From Anaerolineales bacterium (GTDB taxonomy: Bacteria > Chloroflexota > Anaerolineae > Anaerolineales > UBA11579), in the NCBI GenBank assembly GCA_026129255.1, contig JAHCIJ010000003.1:310001-374000 (forward strand): DNA of 64,000 bases, read 5' to 3'. Each line of letters opens with the position of its first letter. Position 1 is the first letter of the stretch. The notes under the pieces are model-generated. The model worked only from the letters and a program-made list of their open reading frames with translations. It was not told the origin of the DNA and did not search any database. The position numbers were made by a program, and so were the translations under genes. Positions 18,654-26,457 of the stretch are shown piece by piece.

Positions 18654-18686
18654 AAAAAACGCCAGCATGCGCTGGCGTTTTTTTTA
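18654..18686. terminator. Bidirectional intrinsic terminator
   Basis: CGCCAGC and GCTGGCG (18660-18677) flank an ATGC loop, with an A run before and a T run after. It lies between the thiamine/DUF402 operon and the convergent Ser/Gly/Arg-rich gene and can serve both. Confidence 0.92.
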
Positions 18687-18699
18687 TATCTGAGGCAGA

Positions 18700-19167
18700 T
18701 TATTGCAGCAGTTGGCGCACGATCTCCATGAAGGAGTCGCCATAGGTCCAAGCCGCGAATACGCTCACGATGCAGCACAGCAGCAGAAGTACGATGGCGC
18801 CGATCACCAGGCATGACATGCGGCCGCCACCACCGCCAAAGCGCTGGTTGGTGCGCTGCACCCCGGCCGTGCCACCAGACAGGCCGCGGCGCGAGGCGCC
18901 AGCCGACCCACTGCTGGGCAGCCCAGTATCGGCAGGGCTGCCGCTGCTACGCGGGGCAGCCCCAGCCGAAGCGCCCGAGAGTCCCCTGCGACGCGGCGAA
19001 GCGCCGGCAGAGCCGCTGCTAGGCAGACCTGTGCGGCGCGAGCCGCCGCCTGATCCGCTGGTGGTGCCACGACCGCTGCGGCTGGCGCCGCCGCTGCTGG
19101 GGCGGGAACTGGAGCTAGAGCGGCCGGATTTGCCACGGCCGTCGCCGGAAGAACCTCGAAGCGTCAT
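18700..19167 (-). CDS. Ser/Gly/Arg-rich protein with C-terminal membrane anchor
   Basis: 155 residues. Residues 1-115 are low-complexity, rich in Ser, Gly and Arg, with an internal repeat (TGLPSSGSAGAS occurs twice, each followed by Arg-Arg and GLSG). Residues about 117-141 form one hydrophobic helix (CLVIGAIVLLLLCC), followed by a short tail. No known domain. The layout suggests a disordered, basic cytoplasmic arm on a single-pass anchor. It follows the DUF4126 gene by 17 nt on the same strand. Confidence 0.65.
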   Translation of the reverse strand: MTLRGSSGDGRGKSGRSSSSSRPSSGGASRSGRGTTSGSGGGSRRTGLPSSGSAGASPRRRGLSGASAGAAPRSSGSPADTGLPSSGSAGASRRGLSGGTAGVQRTNQRFGGGGGRMSCLVIGAIVLLLLCCIVSVFAAWTYGDSFMEIVRQLLQ

Positions 19168-19184
19168 GATTTGTTTCCTCTTAC

Positions 19185-19763
19185 TTAATTAGTTTGTTGT
19201 ACTCCGCTGCGGTTGGCGCGGCGCAAAAGCAGCCAGATCGCCAAAGCCAGCAGAGGGATGAAGACTATACCAATGATGAACGGGATGAGCACAGCGATCA
19301 GGGATACCGAGATGGCTGCCACATCCTCTGCGAGGCCTACGGCTACATTAGCTGTGCCGCCGCTCACGCTGGTAACCGCCGGGCGCATAACGCCCGCCTT
19401 GGCCACATGCACTGTACCCGCGATCAGCAGACCAGCCGCCAGGGCCACGACGGGATTAATGCCGTCGATCACCTGTGTGCTGGCAGCGAACGCGATCGCG
19501 CCTGCCGCCGGGCGGACGAAGGTTTGAATGGCGTCATTCACATGGTTGACCAGGGGGGCTTTGTCTGCAAAGAACTCGATCGCAGACAGGGCTACCAGGA
19601 GCCCGATGATCCAGCCGTTGGTCAGCGTGTCCCATGGGGAATTCAACTCGATCAACGAGGTGTAACGACCCAGTAGGGAAACCACCAACAGCGGGATGTA
19701 GGCGTTCAATCCCGCGCTAGCCGAAAGGCCAAAAGCAGAAAAGATACCGCTCAATACGTCCAT
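19185..19763 (-). CDS. DUF4126 multi-pass membrane protein
   Basis: 192 residues with five or six hydrophobic helices. The start GLSASAGLNAYIPLL and IEFFADKAPLVNHVND are characteristic of DUF4126, a family of unknown function. GGAGAGA precedes the ATG. It is likely co-transcribed with the Ser/Gly/Arg-rich anchor protein. Confidence 0.82.
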   Translation of the reverse strand: MDVLSGIFSAFGLSASAGLNAYIPLLVVSLLGRYTSLIELNSPWDTLTNGWIIGLLVALSAIEFFADKAPLVNHVNDAIQTFVRPAAGAIAFAASTQVIDGINPVVALAAGLLIAGTVHVAKAGVMRPAVTSVSGGTANVAVGLAEDVAAISVSLIAVLIPFIIGIVFIPLLALAIWLLLRRANRSGVQQTN

Positions 19764-19862
19764 TTTCTTATCGTTCTCTCCTTAGTGCACATTGTGTGCA
19801 ATTAACTACGATTTTAGCACCCAACAGTTTTGCGCCATTGTTAACCATTTATCAATATGCAA

Positions 19863-19907
19863 GACAAGAATCACCTGCGGCGAGGAAGTGCCTGGGTGAT
19901 TCTTGTC
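19863..19907. repeat. 13-bp perfect inverted repeat (long hairpin)
   Basis: GACAAGAATCACC (19863-19875) and its exact complement (19895-19907) enclose a 19-nt loop, in the 243-nt gap between surE and the DUF4126 gene. There is no T run on either strand, so it is not a standard intrinsic terminator. Confidence 0.75.
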
Positions 19908-20005
19908 AAGAAATATGACAGATGAAGTTGCGCACTGTACTTAACGACAGTTGCGGCTAGATGCTACGGGCTTAGTGGCCAGATGCAGGCAATGGGGAGG
20001 AACAG

Positions 20006-20776
20006 CTACCACTGCCAAGTGCCTAGCTCCGGCAGTAGGTTATAGGCGGTCATGTCCATTTGCAACGGGGTGATCGACACATAGCCAGCGTGCAGGGCGC
20101 CGACCTCGGTGCCTTCTTCCGGCTCGCCCGTAGGCGCCTCGCCGCCGATCCAGTAGTAGGGGTTGTGCTGCGGGTCCATGCGGCGCACCAGCGCATCGCG
20201 ATACACGCGCAGCCCCAGGCGCGTGACCTGCATGCCCTTGATCTCGTCCATGGGCAGATAAGGAATGTTGACATTCAGCAGCGTGTGGCGCGGCAGGCCA
20301 CCCGCCGCCACGCGGGTAGCCACTCGGCGGCATACTTCCGTAGCCGCCGAAAAGTCGCGCTGGCTGTTGAGACCGATGGGCGAGTCCAGCGAGAAAGCCA
20401 CACCAGGCACCCCGCCGATGGCGGCTTCCATGGCGGCGGTGACGGTGCCAGAGTAGGTGACGTCGTCACCAATGTTGGCGTAGGGATTGATGCCAGACAC
20501 CACCAGGTCGAACTCGTGATCAAAATAGCCCAGCAGGGCTAGCGCAATGCAGTCTGAGGGCGCACCGTCGCTCATGTGGGCGGGTGTGCCGTCTGGCAGC
20601 TCGGTGGGGCGCACGCGCAGCGGGCGGTGCAGCGTCTTGACATGCCCGGAGGCACTCCAGTTGCGGTCGGGCGCCAATACGGTGACCTCACCCAGGGGCT
20701 TTACGGCGTTCACCAGGGCCAACAGCCCTGGGTGCGTGATGCCATCATCATTGGTTACGAGTATCTTCATGGCCAT
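20006..20776 (-). CDS. surE: 5'/3'-nucleotidase SurE
   Basis: 256 residues. The metal-binding start ILVTNDDGITHPGL and SDGAPSDCIALAL, SGINPYANIGDDVTYSGTVTAAMEA are diagnostic for SurE, which dephosphorylates nucleoside monophosphates and has polyphosphatase activity in some species. ATG at 20776; an alternative start 6 nt inside would remove only two residues. Single gene, divergent from the 497-residue unknown. Confidence 0.95.
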   Translation of the reverse strand: MAMKILVTNDDGITHPGLLALVNAVKPLGEVTVLAPDRNWSASGHVKTLHRPLRVRPTELPDGTPAHMSDGAPSDCIALALLGYFDHEFDLVVSGINPYANIGDDVTYSGTVTAAMEAAIGGVPGVAFSLDSPIGLNSQRDFSAATEVCRRVATRVAAGGLPRHTLLNVNIPYLPMDEIKGMQVTRLGLRVYRDALVRRMDPQHNPYYWIGGEAPTGEPEEGTEVGALHAGYVSITPLQMDMTAYNLLPELGTWQW

Positions 20777-20900
20777 AGCGGTGTTAACCCTTATAGTGTG
20801 TGATAATTGCCTTTGCGGTAGTATTATCGCACGCGCCGTGCTGTGGTGACGCGAACAGCGTGCCTAGGCGTAAATATCCCTCATTGTAGAGGTCTGAAAG

Positions 20901-22394
20901 ATGGAAATTCCCCAAGAAGCCCTAAAAGTGGCCAACCCCGTACACTCGTGGCTGCGCCAGATCGAAGTTACCTTTGTGCCCGGTGATGCTCCGGTCTCTT
21001 CGGCCATCGAAGAGGTGGCGGATGGCCTGCTGGAGAAGTTCAAGCAGCTGGGCCACAACGTGGTGGACACCCCTACGGATAACACCGATGTGATCCTGAC
21101 CACCGCTACCTACGGCGACCCCATCCCCTGGCGTAAGGCCTTCATGTTCATGGCCCGCCGCCAGTTTGGGCTCAAAGAATCCCCTGTCATCTACACCATG
21201 ATCCACATGACGGAGCAGGAATTCAAAGAGAAGATCGATCACTTCACTGCGGCGTTGGCCAAGCAGCCGATCGACCCTAAAGACTTTGAGTTTGAAGGCC
21301 TCTCCCCCGAGTCTCCGCGTGTACTGATGGAGCAGGGGCTGCGTGGCGGCCCGATCATGTCGCTGCTGCGCTTGCTGCAAGCCCAGGCCAAGAGCATCCG
21401 CGTGCTGCTGACGGTGGGCGACGAGCACCCCGAGCGCGTCTATCATTTTGACCTGGTGGGCGCCTTCCCGGCTTCGGTGAACAACAGCGCCGATGCCTTT
21501 TATACCGACATTGCCCTGCGCATGGTGACCACCGAGAGCACCCATGAGATCACCAACCACCAGGTGCTGGAACCCAAAGTGACCGCCGAAGAATGGCAGG
21601 CGATGAGCACTCCTGAGTCCATGCGCCGCGCTGGCCAGGAGCTGGGTAAGCGTAACTTCTTCACGGAGATGGTGCGTATCGAAGACCTGGTGGCCGTACC
21701 GGCCGTCAATGACTCGATCGCCAGCCAGTACAGTGAAGGCTGCTTTGGTACCTGGGACCCGCGCGTGCAAGGCCTGGTGGCTACCATCACCGGCAGCGCC
21801 CGTCCGGTGGACAAGGGCAACATTACCGACGATGACCTGGCGCTGATCGTAGGCATCCGCCCGGATGGCGCTGGCGCCCAGGTGCGCCACGTAGACGGCA
21901 AGCGCAACGACAAGCCCTCCTCCGAAGCCGTGGAGATGATGGACCTGGACGGCCCGCTACCTTGGGTCGAGATCAAGAGCGGTGAGGTGAGCGCCCAGGT
22001 GCCTGTTTCCCGCAGCAAGCTGCACGGACACCGCGGCGTCAAAGCCTTCAACCCAGACCTGGTGGAGTATGTGCCGCTCGATGCGCCGTACTACCACTAT
22101 CTGGTGTCGTGCGCTACAGAAGCGCAGGCCAAGGGCATCAAGAGCGCCTTCAGCCGTTCTGAGATCCTGCTTAACCCGAGCGACCCGCGCAAGATCGCCT
22201 TCACGGTGCTGCCCGGCCACGGCCTGGTGATGATCGAGAAGTGGCAGGAGGGCAAGGTGCCCTTCCAGCTCTTCTGGGATGCGATGGACAGCGGCGACCT
22301 CGAGATCGATCCGCATGTGCCGCAGGGCAAGATGAGCTACGAGCCCGGCCCGGACGGCCGTCTGCATCTAAAGGAAGAACAAGTGCCGATGTAG
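20901..22394 (+). CDS. Unrecognised conserved-looking cytoplasmic protein, 497 residues
   Basis: No family recognised. The protein is soluble, has no signal peptide, and its codon use matches the neighbours. The first 100 residues (EEVADGLLEKFKQLG, DVILTTATYGDPIPWRKA) look like a Rossmann-type alpha/beta segment in which 'TYGDPIPW' could contact a ligand. The middle has SEGCFGTWDPRVQGLVATITGSARPV, reminiscent of a substrate-binding loop. The final part contains HGHRGVKAFNP and VSCATEAQAKGIKSAF. It is monocistronic, with a strong terminator. An enzyme with a sugar-isomerase-like layout is one thought, held weakly. Confidence 0.85.
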   Translation: MEIPQEALKVANPVHSWLRQIEVTFVPGDAPVSSAIEEVADGLLEKFKQLGHNVVDTPTDNTDVILTTATYGDPIPWRKAFMFMARRQFGLKESPVIYTMIHMTEQEFKEKIDHFTAALAKQPIDPKDFEFEGLSPESPRVLMEQGLRGGPIMSLLRLLQAQAKSIRVLLTVGDEHPERVYHFDLVGAFPASVNNSADAFYTDIALRMVTTESTHEITNHQVLEPKVTAEEWQAMSTPESMRRAGQELGKRNFFTEMVRIEDLVAVPAVNDSIASQYSEGCFGTWDPRVQGLVATITGSARPVDKGNITDDDLALIVGIRPDGAGAQVRHVDGKRNDKPSSEAVEMMDLDGPLPWVEIKSGEVSAQVPVSRSKLHGHRGVKAFNPDLVEYVPLDAPYYHYLVSCATEAQAKGIKSAFSRSEILLNPSDPRKIAFTVLPGHGLVMIEKWQEGKVPFQLFWDAMDSGDLEIDPHVPQGKMSYEPGPDGRLHLKEEQVPM

Positions 22395-22412
22395 GCACTG
22401 CAGAGTGAAGAT

Positions 22413-22445
22413 AAAAAGAGCCCGCCATTTGGCGGGCTCTTTTTG
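22413..22445 (+). terminator. Intrinsic terminator
   Basis: GAGCCCGCC and GGCGGGCTC flank an ATTT loop, preceded by AAAAA and followed by TTTTT, 18 nt after the stop of the 497-residue protein. Confidence 0.93.
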
Positions 22446-22448
22446 ACT

Positions 22449-23130
22449 CTGTTGTCATTCCGAACGAGGGCGAAGCCCGAGGAGGAATTCGCTATGAGTC
22501 AAAGAAAAGTTCAATCCGTCTGAGCAGGTGAGCACCGCCGTAGGGGCGCAGCATGCTGCGCCCGTTTGTCATTGCTCTAGATTGCTTCGTCGGCAGATGG
22601 CTCACTGCGTTCGCCTTGCCTCCTCGCAATGACGGAAAAATGCAGACTTTATGTGCATCCCGAGCGTAGCGAGGGATCCTCGCTACGCGTATGGATAAAA
22701 CCGGCTAAACATAGAAGACATGCCAGCAAAGATCCTCGCGCTGGTCGGGGTTCGGCGGTCTGGTGAGGGATGTTAAACCCGCTCAGGATGACACGATGGT
22801 GTGTTGGGCTGGAAAAGCAAATCAGATTGCCTTGGTTTTGTCTCAGCAGCTGTGCCGCTTCACGCCCTCGCAATGACAGAAAGAATACACACCCCGTGTG
22901 CATCCCGAGCGTAGCGAGGGATCCTCGCTGGCGTATGGATAAAAACGGCTGAACATAGAAGACGTGCCAACAAGGATCCTCACGCTGGTCGGGGTTCGGC
23001 GGTCTGGAGTGGGATGCTAAACCCGCTCAGGATGACACGATGGTGTGCCCGGGTTGAATAGGGCAATCCGATTGCTTTCGTTTGTTTCAGCGGCTGCGCG
23101 CTTCAGGTCTTCGCAATGACAGCTAGCTGT
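22449..23130. repeat. Block of intergenic direct repeats ('CGCAATGACA / GCATCCCGAGCG' family)
   Basis: A 767-nt gap with no convincing gene. Two diverged direct copies of about 245 bp begin at GTGCATCCCGAGCGTAGCGA (22653 and 22898). Each continues through GGATCCTCGC, GGTCGGGGTTCGGCGGTCTG and CCCGCTCAGGATGACACGAT, and ends in TCGCAATGACA (22868 and 23111). A partial older copy ends at 22632, and GTCATTCCGAACGAGG at 22453 is a related module. The edges read as inverted GTCATTC / GAATGAC-like signals, typical of non-coding dispersed repeats. Confidence 0.8.
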
Positions 23131-23160
23131 GTCTGTTATTCTTCTCTCACGGAGGAATCT

Positions 23161-23571
23161 ATGACTGCCAAAAGTGAGCCAAACGCTCGACGCGCTGCAA
23201 TTGCGGTGTGGGTGTTTGCGGCATGCTTCGGGTTGCCCGCCGTTCCCATCAGCTTGTACTTACTGCAATACAGAAGGTTGCCCTGGCTGGGTGACCTGTT
23301 CCCGATGTATGGCGGGCCGTGGTCTGCATCGATGGCCGTGCCTCAATTAGCTGCCACGCTGTGGGTATTCGCCGCGCTCTGTCTGCTGGTCGCTTTTGGT
23401 GGCTGGCTGCTGTGGTCTGGGCGGCGTTCCGGTGGGATATTGGTATTGGCTACCCTGCCGATCGAGGCTGTATTTTGGTACGGCTATGCTCTGCCTATTC
23501 CTGTGATACTTGCCTTGCTGCGCGTGGTGTTTGTGGCCGCGGCCTGGTCTGGGTTGAAGAGAAGAAAGTAA
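23161..23571 (+). CDS. Small four-helix membrane protein, unknown function
   Basis: 136 residues with about four hydrophobic helices (near 12-35, 58-82, 90-108 and 111-128) and a basic C-terminus (LKRRK). No family recognised. The ATG follows GGAGGAATCT, a strong ribosome site, which supports this start over one further upstream inside the repeat block. It is flanked by the repeat block and a bidirectional terminator. Confidence 0.65.
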   Translation: MTAKSEPNARRAAIAVWVFAACFGLPAVPISLYLLQYRRLPWLGDLFPMYGGPWSASMAVPQLAATLWVFAALCLLVAFGGWLLWSGRRSGGILVLATLPIEAVFWYGYALPIPVILALLRVVFVAAAWSGLKRRK

Positions 23572-23604
23572 AAAGCCCGCCATTCTGGCGGGCTCTTTTT
23601 TTTG
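23571..23604. terminator. Bidirectional intrinsic terminator
   Basis: AGCCCGCCA and TGGCGGGCT (23574-23594) around a TTC loop, with A and T runs. It overlaps the stop of the small membrane protein and lies 14 nt from the end of convergent acnA. Confidence 0.9.
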
Positions 23605-23617
23605 CTTTATCTTAGGC

Positions 23618-26323
23618 TCAGCTCTGCGCCAGTTCGCGCAGCACGGTCTGAAGGATGCCGCCTTGCTTATACACCTCTACATCTAGCGGTGTATCCAGGC
23701 GGCTCTTGACCGTGAACGAAGTTTCCTTGCCGTTCTCGTCCACAGCCAGCACGCTGATGTCCGCCGCGGGGGCGTCCATGCCGGCGATGCCGGTTAGCGA
23801 GAAGCGCTCGCGGCCGCTCAGGCCAAGGCTCTCGCGGCTTTCGCCTGCCTTGAACTGCAGGGGTAGCACGCCCATGCCCACCAGGTTGCTGCGGTGGATG
23901 CGCTCAAAGGATTCGGCGATCACAGCCTTGACGCCCAGCAGCAGCGGACCCTTGGCGGCCCAGTCACGGCTGGAGCCCGAGCCGTATTCCTTGCCGGCCA
24001 GTACGATGGTGGGGCGACCTTCGGCTTTGTATTGCTGTGCCGCATCGTAGATACTCATCTGCTCGCCATCCGGCAGGTGCAGGGTGTAGCCACCCTCCAC
24101 GCCGTCAAGCATCAGGTTCTTCAGGCGGATGTTGGCAAAGGTGCCACGCGTTAGCAGTAGGTCGTTGCCGCGGCGCGAGCCGTAAGAGTTGAAGTTGGGC
24201 ACGGTGACGCCATTGTCCAGCAGGAACTTGCCCGCTGGGCTGTCTGCTGGGATGGAACCCGCTGGCGAAATATGATCCGTGGTGACCGAGTCGCCCAAGC
24301 TCACCAGTACACGCGCATCCAGCACATCATCCATGGGCGGCAGCTCCATGGTCAGGCCATCAAAGAATGGCGGCTTGTGAATGTAGGTGGAGTCATCCTT
24401 CCAGTCAAACAACTCGCTGCTGCCAGCCTGGATGGCGTTCCAGGTGTCATTGCCGGTGAAGACGTTGGAATAACGCTCGGCGAACATCTCGGGCGTCACG
24501 TTGGTTTCCACAGCCTCGCGCACTTCCTGCTGGCTGGGCCAGATGTCCTTGAGGTACACCGGCTCATTGTCCTTGCCGATGCCAATGGGCTCCGTGGACA
24601 GGTCAATATCCACCGTGCCTGCCAGGGCGTAAGCCACCACCAGCGGCGGGGAGGCCAGGTAGTTGGCCAGGGCATAAGGGTGGATGCGGCCTTCGAAGTT
24701 GCGATTGCCCGAGAGCACTGCCGCGGTAACCAGATCGCCGCCCGTGATGGCTTTGACCACTTCGCCGGCCAGCGGGCCGCTGTTACCGATGCAGGTGGTG
24801 CAGCCGTAGCCCACCAAGTTGAAGCCGAGCTCGGCCAGTGGCTCCATCAGCTCAGCCTTCTCGAGGTACTCGGTCACCACGCGCGAGCCAGGGGCCAGGC
24901 TGGTCTTGACGTAGGGCTTGACCTTGAGGCCGCGCTCGACGGCTTTCTTGGCCAGCAGGCCGGCGCCCAGCATCACCGAAGGGTTGCTGGTGTTGGTGCA
25001 CGAGGTGATGGCGGCGATCACCAGCGCGCCGTGGCCGATCTCGGTGCGTGAGCCGTTGCTGCCAAAGGTGACCTTGTCACCCATGCGCTCGGCGGGCAGG
25101 GCAAAGCCGCGCTCAGACTTGGGGGCTTGCAGCGCCTTATGGAACTCGCTGCGCATGTCCTCCAGGCTCACGCGGTCTTGCGGGCGCTTCGGCCCCGCCA
25201 GGCTGGGCTCCACCGTGTCGAGGTCGAGCTCCAGCGTATCGGTAAACTCCGGCTCCGGCGTAGTCGCATCGCGGAACAGGTTTTGCTCCTTGCAATACGC
25301 CTCCACCAGGGCAATTTGCTCTTCGGTGCGGGCGCTGGCGCGCAGGTAGCGCAGCGCTTCGGCGTCCACTGGGAAGAAGGTGATCGTGCCGCCGTTCTCC
25401 GGCGTCATGTTGGCGATCATGGCGCGGTCGGCCAGGCTGAGCGAGTCCAGGCCTGCGCCGTAGAACTCAATGAACTTGTCCACCGCGCCCTTCTTGCGCA
25501 GCATTTGTGTGATCGTCAAGGTCAGGTCAGTGGGGGTGACGCCTTCGCGCAGCTTGCCGTGCAGCTTGAAGCCCAGCACATCCGGCGTGAGCATGTCGAT
25601 GGCGCGGCCCAGCATGGCAGCCTCAGCTTCGATGCCGCCCACACCCCAGCCCACTACGCCCAGGCCGTTGATCATGGTTGAGTGCGAGTCGGTGCCTACC
25701 AGCGTGTCAGGGAAGGCGACCATGTCGTCACCCTCCTGGCGGGTCATCACCACCTGGGCAAGGAACTCAAGATTGACCTGGTGCACAATGCCCGTGGCGG
25801 GCGGCACGACGCGGAAGTTGTCGAAGGCCTGTTGTCCCCAATGCAGGAACTCGTAGCGCTCGCGGTTGCGCATAAATTCGATCTCAGCATTGCGCTGTAG
25901 CGCATCGCTGCTGGCAAAGAAATCCACCTGAACGGAGTGGTCGATCACCAAGTCGACGGGTACTTGCGGGTTGATCTTCTTGGGGTCGCCACCCAAGGCG
26001 GCCACTGCGTCACGCATGGCGGCCAGGTCTACGATGGTGGGCACACCGGTGAAGTCTTGCAACAGCACGCGCGCCGGCTTGAAGGGCATGGCGCCGCGCT
26101 TCTCGACGCGTGGCTGCCAGGCGGCCAAGTTGCGCACATCCTGCTCGAGGATATCTACGTTGTTGCAGCCGCGCAGGGCGGCTTCCAACATGATGCGAAT
26201 AGAGAAGGGTAGCTTGTCCAGCTTGGTTAGGCCGGCGGCTTCCAGCGTCTTCAGGCTATAGAAGGTATAGGTCTTGGGGCCAACAGTGAGGGTGCTACGT
26301 GTGTTAAAGAAATCAGTTGTCAT
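23618..26323 (-). CDS. acnA: Aconitate hydratase A
   Basis: 901 residues, full length for AcnA/IRP-type aconitase (citrate to isocitrate, TCA cycle). Iron-sulfur ligands are visible: the Cys of [10 protein letters not shown] and the two of [10 protein letters not shown]. The swivel domain carries [13 protein letters not shown]. Monocistronic; about 130 nt separate it from the divergent DUF3048 lipoprotein gene. Confidence 0.97.
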   Translation of the reverse strand: MTTDFFNTRSTLTVGPKTYTFYSLKTLEAAGLTKLDKLPFSIRIMLEAALRGCNNVDILEQDVRNLAAWQPRVEKRGAMPFKPARVLLQDFTGVPTIVDLAAMRDAVAALGGDPKKINPQVPVDLVIDHSVQVDFFASSDALQRNAEIEFMRNRERYEFLHWGQQAFDNFRVVPPATGIVHQVNLEFLAQVVMTRQEGDDMVAFPDTLVGTDSHSTMINGLGVVGWGVGGIEAEAAMLGRAIDMLTPDVLGFKLHGKLREGVTPTDLTLTITQMLRKKGAVDKFIEFYGAGLDSLSLADRAMIANMTPENGGTITFFPVDAEALRYLRASARTEEQIALVEAYCKEQNLFRDATTPEPEFTDTLELDLDTVEPSLAGPKRPQDRVSLEDMRSEFHKALQAPKSERGFALPAERMGDKVTFGSNGSRTEIGHGALVIAAITSCTNTSNPSVMLGAGLLAKKAVERGLKVKPYVKTSLAPGSRVVTEYLEKAELMEPLAELGFNLVGYGCTTCIGNSGPLAGEVVKAITGGDLVTAAVLSGNRNFEGRIHPYALANYLASPPLVVAYALAGTVDIDLSTEPIGIGKDNEPVYLKDIWPSQQEVREAVETNVTPEMFAERYSNVFTGNDTWNAIQAGSSELFDWKDDSTYIHKPPFFDGLTMELPPMDDVLDARVLVSLGDSVTTDHISPAGSIPADSPAGKFLLDNGVTVPNFNSYGSRRGNDLLLTRGTFANIRLKNLMLDGVEGGYTLHLPDGEQMSIYDAAQQYKAEGRPTIVLAGKEYGSGSSRDWAAKGPLLLGVKAVIAESFERIHRSNLVGMGVLPLQFKAGESRESLGLSGRERFSLTGIAGMDAPAADISVLAVDENGKETSFTVKSRLDTPLDVEVYKQGGILQTVLRELAQS

Positions 26324-26457
26324 GTATTACTCCGCAATTTCATTATACCGCCCAGCGTTTCCTCTCAAGATCGTGCATCTTTCATATGCTTGTAAGGTGT
26401 TTAGTGGATTTGTACATTTCTTTTCCGTATAATCTTTAAGAGAGAAGGGAGTTGCGT

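Noticed and set aside
22649..22952. Short frames on both strands inside the intergenic repeat block
   Set aside because: They fall in the duplicated non-coding modules and lack ribosome sites; the two repeat copies do not preserve the frame.
22449..23130. Possible insertion sequence
   Set aside because: No transposase frame, no terminal inverted repeats of IS type and no target duplication were seen.
24272..25051. Plus-strand frames inside acnA
   Set aside because: Shadows caused by GC-rich codon use; aconitase on the other strand is full length.
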